From positions 237,999 to 301,998 of the forward strand of contig JALNQF010000036.1 in NCBI GenBank assembly GCA_028456385.1: DNA of 64,000 nt, in the 5' to 3' direction. A program made the position numbers and the translations under genes. The notes below the pieces were generated by a model. That model saw only the letters and a program-made list of their open reading frames with translations. It made no database searches and was not told where the DNA came from. Within the stretch, counting starts at the first letter, position 1, and every line of letters starts with the position of its first letter. This stretch comes from Ophiosphaerella korrae (lineage: Eukaryota; Ascomycota; Dothideomycetes; Pleosporales; Phaeosphaeriaceae). Shown piece by piece: positions 33,631 to 43,560 of this stretch.

Positions 33631-34967
33631 GGTATTGTTTAGGTGTGTGAGGTTGATAAGGACGGCTGAAAATTGAACAGGATGATCAATGTGCAATTTT
33701 AAATAAATCAGAGGATTGCACTGTAATCCCTCAACAGCTGTCTTTTATGGTGTTGACATTTTCGAGTGACATCACAACCTTGTCACAGAGTGGTAACAAT
33801 ATCAACATCGAAAGTCCAAAAGCGACCATGATAGAAACCAATGGAAACGATGTTATCAATTAGGTGAATGATTTATATTAGAAGTTTATGAACTCGGTCT
33901 AAACACGGTGTATACCACTTCAGGCGTCTCTCAAGATTCAGACATGGGCTTCGTCCTTCACGTAGTCATGTGATGTGCCATGATAGCGTCCAGCCGTTAA
34001 ACACCATATATAGTTAGCGGGTAAAGTGGGAAAGTTACAAGGGTGCAAGAAAGGGTGAGTAGTGCGTTCGGTGCGCTCGGGCTATAGAATGTTGTCAAAA
34101 CTCCAATAGAAATGTGTATATAATTCAAGAACCATTGCGAGGCTGTACACCTAGCTGGAGGTGGGCACACGCGATACTAGGCTGATCCAAGTTGTAGGTG
34201 AATTACAGTGTATGCAAGATTCGATAGAATTCCATGGCTTCGAGCGCACCAAACCGCACTACTCACCCTTTCCTGCGCCTCCCTTGTAGTCTATGTCACT
34301 TGTTCGTGAATTCCCATAGCAACGTCATCGCAATGTGCACAGGCGCCACAATGTCATTGCTGCTTTACCATCAGCCAGGAATCTGGCAATCCTTCGTCTT
34401 GTACAGCATCATCTAACTCTAATCAGACCGCAATTTACAACACACCACATGTAGCGATGACGACATAATGGGAATCTCGAAATGCGCAGCTATGACATCA
34501 CCCACAACCCCAGTGTCAGGGTCCAACAGCGCACTAACCATATCGGGCCCACCACCTACGTCCAACCCTAGCCTGATTGCCTATCATGTCTTGAAGCAGC
34601 AACAATCTGGAACCTTTGCGAAAGTGAAACCAAGCCACCCCCGATCCTGAATGGCACGACTAACGTCATGCGCCACGAATAGTTGGTCTTGCCAGACCCT
34701 GCGTGACGTATCATTACCTTACAGGGTGATCTTGTTCCCGATATGGGAGGCTTCGATGGTGAATCTTGTTTTCAGAGTCCGAAGAGGAGGGTAGGAAAGG
34801 TCCGAAAGGAGGATGCGAGAAAGATATAAGACGGAGCATATCGAACATTTTAATATCTTCATCACATCATCAACCAACCACCAACAACTTCAATCAACAA
34901 GGACTACGAAGTCTCAACAACACTTTCTAACTACCACCATCAACAAACACCAAATTCTTCACCAATC
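33631..34967. other. intergenic region
   Basis: About 1.3 kb between the divergent SDR gene (-) and the small basic-protein gene (+). Small open frames at 34234 and 34468 have no motif. The final 150 bp are rich in CAA/CCA, as in a long 5' leader of the downstream gene. Confidence 0.4.
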
Positions 34968-35370
34968 ATGCCTATCATGCGCCGCACTGCTCCCCGCACC
35001 ACCCGCACTACGCGGTCAACTGCTCGTCCTAGCCTCAAGACCCGCCTCATGGGTGGCCGCCGAACACACGCTACAAGGGCCCCGGCTACAACTACCACTA
35101 CTACCACCACCAAGACCGTCCGCACCACTGGTGGTCATGGACACCACACTGTTGCCCCAGCGCACCACCACAAGCGAAAGACCACCATGGGTGATAAGGT
35201 CTCTGGTGCGTTGATGAAGTTGAGGGGAAGCCTCACCCGCCGACCAGGTCTCAAGGTAAGCTTTTGATTAACCACCTACTCGATTTTGGAGATATTCTAA
35301 CAGTTCTTAGGCTGCTGGTACTCGCCGCATGCACGGAACTGATGGCCGCAACGCCCGCCGTGTCTACTAA
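34968..35370 (+). CDS. small basic fungal protein, unknown function
   Basis: Exons are 34968-35255 and 35311-35370 (115 aa). It is very basic: an Arg/Thr-rich start (MRRTAPRTTRTTRSTARPS), a run of eight threonines encoded by ACT/ACC repeats, a His-rich patch (GGHGHHTVAPAHHHK) and a C-terminal block (KVSGALMKLRGSLTRRPGLK, then AAGTRRMHGTDGR). Joining the last exon is needed to complete that block, which looks like the conserved part. I recall similar short proteins in other filamentous ascomycetes without a known function. No signal peptide or membrane span. The long CA-rich leader suggests strong expression, an inference only. Confidence 0.75.
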
Positions 35371-35701
35371 ATTGGATTTGGTCACGAAGTTTGACGATCA
35401 GCAAATCGTTTTGTATGTCTGCATTGTGCAGTTATGAGAGTGTACGATTATTGTTGACGATACCCACGAGCTGAGCGTTTTGTAATTGAATAATACATTA
35501 TCCCTGAACACTTCAACTCCCAATATTTCCTTTAGCATTATGCTTCGTAAATAGTCATATGCGTTTAAACGACTGGTTTCATACCGGCTCTGGCTAGATA
35601 AAATGGAGATGTTGTGAACCATGATATCTTTTCTCGCCAATAAATACGCTTACCTCGCTGAAAATGCGTAACCAACCACATCGGTCAAGGCGCGCGTATC
35701 G
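35371..35701. other. convergent intergenic region
   Basis: About 330 bp of trailer sequence between the small basic-protein gene (+) and the PHD/winged-helix gene (-). Nothing else seen. Confidence 0.4.
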
Positions 35702-38700
35702 TCAACTTTCCTCCGAACATTTTGCCCACTCTATAAATGGTTCGGGGTCGTAGAAGTTTCCCATTGATCTGTCTTTAGGATTAGCTTTCTCCTGTAAAAC
35801 TACATGCACCCGACTTACCAATGTCCCGTCTCTGAAAGCTAGCTCCGCCTGACCATCATTCATAGGAATTACATTGTCAGGTAGATTGAATGCTTGTCTC
35901 AGAGTATGGTGGACTTCGTTGTCTTGATGCACGATATGCTTTTGACCAGTTCCATTTTTTCTCACTGTCGACGGACGCTTCCACGCACCGTCCCTTTCGT
36001 CGTGGATATCTTTTAACCCATATCTGCGTTTGTGCCACAGTCGATAATTTGATCCGAAGTACATTTTCCTCGATGGCCTTGCTCTGATTTCGGCGATCCT
36101 CTGGGCCTTTTCAGCCTCGGTCATTGACTTAATGAATTGTTGTGGAGCTCTCATAATAGTGTCTAGGGCTAAAGCCTTCGGACTGATGTTAGATTTAAAG
36201 GCTAGTGCTTTTGAATACTGACGAGGTTTGGGGCGCTCAAAGGGCATAAAGCTCATATCTATGCTTTCAGACTGCGCTGGTGAGGGCTTTTGAGGAGTGT
36301 GCTTTGTTTCAGTGCCGCATTGGTGCTGCTGATCCATTGACTCCAATGGAGGTATCAAATCATACTTTTCTACTATCTCGTCAATCTTCGATACGTTGCC
36401 GTAGTGCCCGCGAGTAAGTGAGCTAGCCGAAGTGCTAGCTCTCGCTGGCGCTGGCTTGAGCTCTAGAGGTAGCGGAGCATATTTGGATGCTTTGCAATAT
36501 TCAGAATACTGCTTTTTAAATTTTTCTCTAAATTTGGCGTTGGCAAAACCCCACATCATCTGCTGAGTACCGGGAATCCTATAGCCACGGAACTCGTCGG
36601 AGAGTAAAAGGGATGACCGAACACCCATCTCCCAATTACCTTCCCCAGGTTTCAGGTACGAGAATGTTTGAGCTATCCATGTAAGAATTTGTGATGATGT
36701 GATTCGCGTGCCGTTTGCAGCTACAAGCGCTATTGTGGCTAATTTTCGCATGGTATATCGAGAGTCGGCTGAAGGTTTTGCTTTGCCCTCTGGTGTACTA
36801 ATGGACGATCCTTTATTATTAGACAAGGGCTTTTCAGCTATTGCCGATCCTGTCCGGTTTATGATGCGGGCTGGTAGAATTTCCGACCGGGCGTCAGCAC
36901 TTTTCTCCGTGTTGACTTGAGCAAAGTCATTCTCATCGCATTGATCTGAAGAGCTTTTGATTATAATATGTTGTTTCACCTCCGTTATCTTGGCCTTAGG
37001 TGACAAACGTGGTGACGCATCATATGTGTGAGCATTTCGCTGGCCTGTTGTGTAACGCTGTTCGATAGGTCCTTCAACTAGATCACCACCACCGATGTTT
37101 TTCGTAGGTGTAGTATCAGCTTTTGCAATACAATCACTTATCAAACCCGCTTTAAGTGGAGAATCTCGGAACAGCTCGTTGGGACGAGCTTCACGCTTGG
37201 GGCTAGCTCCAGGTGTAAATGCCGCCTGAGTGTGGTCCGATTTTCTAACCTTCCTTTGCGTGATTTTTGGCGTTTTTGCGACAAGCTCAGACTCAAATAA
37301 AGGCATAGACCCACGGTCATTAGAAGAAAGGCACCCTAACGGTGTGATGCCAGATACTCCCGTAGAAGGGTATAGGTTTGGTTTAGTTCGAATTGTAAAA
37401 GTAGTTTGAGGAGTTTCCGGTATCTCTAGATCCCTGGGTTCACTAAAGAGCGACTGCCTCTGGCAACCAGAGCTACCAAATGTCAGGACTAGAAAACAAA
37501 GGTGTATAGTTACGAGAGAAGCGGAAGAGACGTAAATGATATTGATGAGAGATGTTAAAAGGAACTAAGTGCATACCATTTGACGTTGAATACCCCTTTC
37601 TTTGTAAGGACGCGCCGCTTCTGACATACCGAGCATAGTAGCGCTGACGCAGTGGTTTCCCTTGGCTGGGTCGGCTCAGTAAGCATTGGGCTATCACCAT
37701 GCTTGGAGCTAACATGGGTTGCGTGATTCTGGACTTCCAGCATAGGACCGTGTATGTTGACTGGGCCGGAGGAACGATGTTTTGGGGTTTTTGGAACTTT
37801 TGCAACCACTGGGGCATGACTGTAAGCCTCATTAGGCATTTGCAACTTCCTGAGATGCGTACTCGATTCAAACCGGCTCGAGCTTACCTCAGCATTGCTT
37901 AAGGAGTCGATTGGGAACCTTTGACTCAGAGGCGTCATTGTCGATATTACTTCTTGATATAGGTGCTCATTTTCTGCCTCTACTTGTGCTTTGCCATCGA
38001 AATCCGAAAGGACCGCATCGTTGTGGTGGTTAGCACAAGGGGGTGCGCTGGCATCAGCCCGTTGGTAATGGCCGTGCGCTTTGTGTTGCCTGATTGACTT
38101 TGCTAATGGCCACTCAGCCTCCGAAGTCGGCCATAGTGTTTTTTTTGCGTGATTCATGGATGAAGTTGCGAGCAACGAAGATCGCCCAGGTCGCACCGAA
38201 TTGTTTGAGAAAGAAGAACGTGGCGTGGTGAGAGTGGCTGAGGTGCGCCTGGATATACCACCCAAACATTTCAAACAACGCCAATGCTTTCTTCTTTTGT
38301 TAGCAATGAGCACAATGTTAGAGGCTGAAAGGACGTACGGGTCAACATGCTCGGCGAGTGGAGGCTTGCGGCAACTATCATGATATAGCCCGTCACACTC
38401 TGGGCATGCAATGATTGGATCGTATTTGACATTAGTCCCTTTCCGACAAACCTGACAAACTGATTTTTTTGAGAACCCTAGTATCGAGTGACGTTTGGAG
38501 CAGGCAATCCTTGGCTTGTTGGAGTTAGTGCTACGGTCACGAGGCACATGTCCTTTCGATCTTGGTTGATCTGAGGATGAGAACGAGTGCGTCCAATGAT
38601 TCAAGTCACGCTGCGACCCAACAGGGCTATCTGCTGATAATTTCAAAGGTTCGCCGTGGTCACTATATCTGTATTTACTCAGCCACCAATACTGACAAAA

Positions 38701-38920
38701 GGGCGAAAGCGTCCTACCTACGCTGGGTCTCATTAAAACTTGCAGTAGAATACGCGTGTAATGCCATCACCCTCTGATTCTCATGAACGGAGCGACCATG
38801 TTTGGCTTCAGTGCGTTGCCTCTTCATAGGAGGCGGCGAGATCCTCTTTAAACGCCGCTCTCGCTCAACATCTTGGCCAGTGACACCAGTGTCCCAATTT
38901 GACACTTGTTTGTCGACCAT
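35702..38920 (-). CDS. PHD-finger and forkhead-like winged-helix nuclear protein
   Basis: Exons in coding order are 38920-38718, 38668-38339, 38293-37577 and 37472-35702 (1006 aa, all in frame). A PHD zinc finger runs from CQVCRKG through CPECDGLYHDSC to HWRCLKC; the 45-bp intron at 38294-38338 lies inside it, and its removal makes the last zinc pair contiguous. A second cysteine group (CSVCQKRR, then CSGCQRQ) is completed by the next splice. Further on, LATIALVAANGTRITSSQILTWIAQTFSYLK and GVRSSLLLSDEFRGYRIPG have the spacing of a forkhead/winged-helix domain. This suggests a chromatin reader with DNA binding. Linkers are disordered and Lys/Ser-rich. The last 30 codons are uncertain, because GTAAGT and several AGs could define one more intron near 35770-35820. 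Confidence 0.8.
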
Positions 38921-39562
38921 GGTTCAACTACATAGGCTCAGAGACTGACTTAAACCTATTATGAAGCCCAAGATTAGCAGGTACTCAAATCGTAGTCATT
39001 GCTTGCTTCGAAATCAGAGAAGAGTGCGTCAGATCTTATCAGTTTTTCGTCGAGGACAGCATTTCGCCCACGGGAGGCTTTCTCTCCGGTTCTTGGTGAA
39101 TCAATACATGCAGACATAAACTTTTGCGATGTAAGAAACCGCACAAGGACGGCAAGATCCACATTACAGGACCAGGAGGAGAACCATCGCAGCGGTCAAG
39201 CGATCTGACCTTTTACCAGTTGATCATCATGCATGAGATTGCTCGAACGAGCGTAGGAAAGCGGCTCAAAAGTTACGCACCTGATGAATTGATGCGCTGT
39301 CTAGCGCTGCTCTGCTACTGGTTGCATGGGTTGGTTGCGTGACAATACAGAACGCGTCGTGCAAGGTTAGAAGATGGTGGATGCTCGGTAAACACAGGCG
39401 AGTAAGCCACAACTAACAAATGAGCGCTAAAGTGCTAACGCGCTATCACGTGTATAGCTGCAGGCCCCAATAAGTGGGGCCCGCGCATCTGTCCTCAAGT
39501 TGGGGCATGGGCGCACGGCTCGCCACTACGAATCTGCAAGATAGTGAATCTGGTTTATAAAC
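38921..39562. promoter_or_regulatory. divergent promoter of the PHD gene and CEX1
   Basis: 642 bp between opposite start codons. It must contain both promoters. Open frames in it (for example 38999-39342) carry no motif. No specific site assigned. Confidence 0.4.
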
Positions 39563-42042
39563 ATGGACTTTCTGAAATCGGCCGTTGTATCGGCCATCTC
39601 AAAAGGGCCAGCATTTGGCTACACATTTGGCGATCGGGTAGACCTCAGCGACTCCATTTGGGCATTACACAACGGCACAAAGCGAGTATGGCCCGAGTGT
39701 CTATACATAGTCGGACTATCCTCAGCTAACCTTTGTGTGCCAGGAAGATGGCTCAAAATGTAGTATATTCGCCTTCGATATCACCGCAAACAAATCCCGA
39801 TTGCCCCTTGCCCGTAATGCGCTCCGCAAGCTAAGAACCTTGAGACACCCCGGTGTGGTGAAGGTGTTGGACACGGTTGAGACAGAGACATACATCTACA
39901 TTGCGACTGAGAGACTGAGCCCGCTGAGTTGGCACGTGAAGAGGAAGAGCTTAACTGAGGAGACAACCAAATGGGGCCTACACAACATTGCAAAAACACT
40001 CAAGTTCATAAATACCGAGGCAGCCTCTATACATGGCTGCATTCGCCCAGCCTCAATATTCTTCAGTGAAAGTGGGGAATGGAAACTGGGAGGCTTCGAC
40101 GCCCTGAGCTCTATGAAAGAAGACGATTCTGTCTTACCAACATATGGCTCTCTCATACCGGACGCTGGACGGTATATGGCGCCTGAGGTTTCGAAGGGAG
40201 GCTGGGAGGTAATAAAACAGAACCCAGTGCATGCAGTGGATGCGTACAACTTCGGGATTTTGATTTTCGAGGTCTTCAATGGGAGCTTCAACAGCAGCGA
40301 TCAATTGGGCCAAATGAAGAGTATACCACCAACTATGCACCAATCGTACAAGCGCCTTCTGAACCCGAGCCCCAAGGCACGCATGGGTGTTGGCCAATTC
40401 TTAGATCAGGGAAAGCGAGTAGGAGGTTTCTTCCAGACACCTTTGATCCAGGTTACAGAAGACATCGACAACCTGGGGCTAAAGGCTGATGAGGAGCGAA
40501 ATGAGCTGCTTGGGTAAGTTATTGAGTATTTAGAAAAGTCACAAACGCTCACATACCACAGGAAATTAGATGCAGTAGCTGACGACTTCCCGGCTGAATT
40601 TTTCAAAATGAAGGTCCTGCCCGAACTACTCAAGTCAGTTGAATTCGGTGGTGGCGGCGCAAAGGTCTTTAGCACAGTCATGCAAATAGGCCAGAAGCTC
40701 AACGACGACGAGTACGAGACTCAGATCACTCCAGTTGTCGTACGATTATTTGCGAATCCAGATCGAGGGATACGAGTCTGTTTGTTGGACAATCTACCAC
40801 TGATGATTGATCATTTACCCCAGAAGATTGTGAATGATAAGATCTTTCCACAGATGGTAGGCGTAACTGCTTGAACCTTCTGAACTTTCCGTTAAAATTA
40901 TTCAGGTCACCGGCTTTTCAGACGTCGCACCAGTGGTTCGAGAACAGACTGTCAAAGCTGTTCTTGTGATAGTACCGAAGCTGTCGGATCGCATCATCAA
41001 CGGAGAACTCTTACGACACTTAGCAAAGACCGCAAACGACGAACAACCTGGTATTCGTACAAACACAACAATCTGTCTCGGAAAGATTGCTCACAACCTG
41101 GGTGCCAGTAGCCGAGCCAAAGTCTTGTCCGCTGCATTCTCCCGTTCACTTCGCGACCCCTTCGTACATGCTCGAAATGCTGCACTCATGGCTTTGGCTG
41201 CGACAGCCGACCTCTTCAGCGAAGAAGACTGCGCAACCAAACTCCTCCCAATCATGTGTCCATCACTCGTGGACAAAGAAAAAATGATACGAGACCAGGC
41301 CCAAAAGAGTGTCGACATCTACATAGCACGTATCCGAAAGTTCGCCGCATCGATGCCCGACACGGTGCTTCCATCCCCTGGCCTCGCCGCCGGAGGAGCC
41401 GCAGCGCCACGCATGGGAACACCCGCAAACGACACATCATGGGCGGGCTGGGCGATTTCGAGTTTCACGAACAAGTTGACGGCAACAAGTGGAGATATAG
41501 GCGCCAGCTCGACTACAAACGGCACTCTAGACCAACGCTCGTCGTCCGCCCCGCCTGCACCCAAGCCGCCCGTCCCCCTCGCCTCCAAGCCCGGTATGCA
41601 GCTCCACAGCACGAAGAGCTCGACTACCATCCCGACCATCACGTCACCAGACCCCGCGGCCGCCTTCGACGACGACGCAGAAGATTTCAACAACGACTGG
41701 GGGGGCTTTGCCGACGCCAACGACGAGCCGACTACTGCTGCGACAAACAACGACGACGACCCGTGGGGAACCCCCGCCGTCGCTAAACCATCCACTACAT
41801 CCTTCGACGACAAAGGCGAGCCCGACTTCGCAGGCTGGCTCGCCGCTCAATCGCAGGGCAAGAAGACGGCGAAGAATCCGCTACCGAAAGGACTGACGAA
41901 GGGGAAGGCGGCACGGCCGGTGGTAGGGGGCAGAGCGAGCACGACAGCGTCCGCGAAGAAGGTCGTTGTGCCGCCGAAAAAGGAAGAGAAGAAGAAAAAG
42001 AAAGAGGAGGACGAGGAGGATGGGTGGGGCGACGCGTGGTAG
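39563..42042 (+). CDS. CEX1: Scy1-like pseudokinase, nuclear tRNA export/COPI adaptor
   Basis: Exons are 39563-39685, 39744-40513, 40562-40856 and 40906-42042 (774 aa). The N-terminal 290 residues form a protein-kinase fold that has lost catalysis: the HRD position reads IHGCIRP and the DFG position GGFDAL, while PEV and DAYNFGILIFEVF keep the shape. HEAT-like helical repeats follow (LLKSVEFGGGGAKVFSTVMQIG to KSVDIYIARIRKF). The tail is disordered with tryptophan-acidic motifs (DFNNDWGGF, DDPWGTP) ending EDGWGDAW. This is the Cex1/SCYL1 family: cytoplasmic adaptors that collect tRNA from exportins at nuclear pores in yeast and bind COPI coats in animals. Confidence 0.92.
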
Positions 42043-42167
42043 TTGTGGTGTGGTGTCTATATACCCGTTTTGTTGTCGCATTGCGGTGGTGTTGCATTGC
42101 TGGATAGACGAATACATACATGCATATAAATACATAGATTCGACCGCCTTTCCTACCATCCGCAGGC

Positions 42168-43313
42168 CTACAGCACGCCCACGTCCAGCGGTACATCCCG
42201 TTTCGACACTACCCTCGCCATCTTCGCATTCCCACACCGTGCCTTGGCCCCCGCATACGTGCTCTCCACCACCGCACCAACACCCCCGCACGCAGCGCGG
42301 AACAACGGATATCGACACCCCTCCTGGACCCAAAGACCCGGTTCCGCCGCGTGATGGTGCGTGTTTGTGTCGCGCAGCGTGTGCAATATCACGCGGTCCC
42401 CGTTGGGCAAAGAACACCACAAGTCGCCCAAGGCGCGCTGCATAGCGTATATATCCCTCATGCTCTTTGCGCCGAAGTCGACGAAGCGGTCGCGCTTTGT
42501 GATCTTGGGCGCATGCGCGGTGCGCTGTTGGGCATGCGCGAACCAGCCTGCGTCACGGCATGGTGGCATGTATGTGCGTGAGACGAGTGTGTCGACAAGC
42601 ATGCGCGCGCCTTGGGCGGCGAGGTGTTCTGCTAGCGCTGGGGCGCTCATGTCATGTGCGATTGGGGTCCCGGGCGCATTGCTCTGCGCGAGGACGACGC
42701 CGTGGTCGAAGTGTGTGGGATGCAGGGTTTGGATTGAGACGCCTGTGTGTTTTCTGTGGTTTAGGATGGCGTGTTCGATGGGTGCGGGGCCGCGGAGGTC
42801 GGGGAGGAGAGAAGGGTGTACATTGATGCCGCCGTACTTTGCGAGGGAGAGGATGCGCGGGGGGACGAAGAGGCCGAAGGAGACGGCGATGATGAGATTG
42901 GTGGGGGGCGGGGTCCAGCCGGTGAAGGTGTCGATTATGTGCGTGGGCAAAGCAAGTTCAGAAGTAGCCACGCTGCTTATGGGTACTGATTGTTGGGTGA
43001 GTCGGCGTGGTTGCGTAATCTATGGAGGTAGGGAAGTACCTGGTCGTAATGTCTTTAGGCCCCGCCCTGTGGGCTTTGCTGGCCGGTGGACTACATCGAG
43101 GGATTGTATGAGGTTTGGTATTTCATGCTGGGCTTTGGCGAGGGCTCGAAGAGAGGCAATGCTGAACTCATCAGAGCCACAGAAGAGGATTCTCAGTGGT
43201 TCTGGTGTGCTATATCGAGTTGGAGTGGTAGCGTATGCACGGCATGGGGAGAGAGCTGAGGAGCGGACCGACGTCGGCAGCCTCCAGAGCATACTTCCAA
43301 GGCAGACAGGCAT
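42168..43313 (-). CDS. FMT1: mitochondrial methionyl-tRNA formyltransferase
   Basis: Exons in coding order are 43313-43040 and 42985-42168 (363 aa from MPVCLGSMLWRLP). The next ATG, at 43292, is equally likely. The open frame continues upstream to 43553, but that would overlap the start of CCZ1. The enzyme formylates initiator Met-tRNA in mitochondria. The N-terminus is Arg/Ser-rich (LWRLPTSVRSSALSPCRAYAT). The formyltransferase domain shows RILFCGSDEFS, VDVVHRPAKPTGRG-like strands, then GGINVHPSLLPDLRGPAPIEHAI and FDHGVVLAQ, with the catalytic Asn/His/Asp set. The C-terminal domain (KITKRDRFVDF, YAMQRALGD, LFRAACGGVGAVV) is OB-like. The 54-bp intron splits GlyVal. Head-to-head with CCZ1. Confidence 0.88.
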
Positions 43314-43560
43314 GCTATCAAGGCATTTCAAGCTATGCGGTGTGCCTTGCTGGCACATTGCCATTTCGTCCCAATCGGGAGGAATCGAGAATCCAGAAGG
43401 CCAATGTGGGGTTGTTGGCCGGCCCATCCCTGCACCTGACGCCACGCATTGCAATCGATCGTGATTGCGCGCGCCTTCACGTTGAATTGAGGTAAACAGG
43501 AATACAAGTAGATGGGTCCACGGCGCCTGGAGGTCGTGCATGGTGATCTGCAATGCTCCA
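43314..43560. promoter_or_regulatory. short divergent promoter FMT1/CCZ1
   Basis: Only about 247 bp lie between the preferred start codons, so transcription of both genes must initiate within it or inside the other gene's leader. Confidence 0.45.

Noticed and set aside
42361..43464. 367-codon + strand open frame over FMT1
   Set aside because: Antisense to a clear formyltransferase across its splice junction; no motifs of its own.
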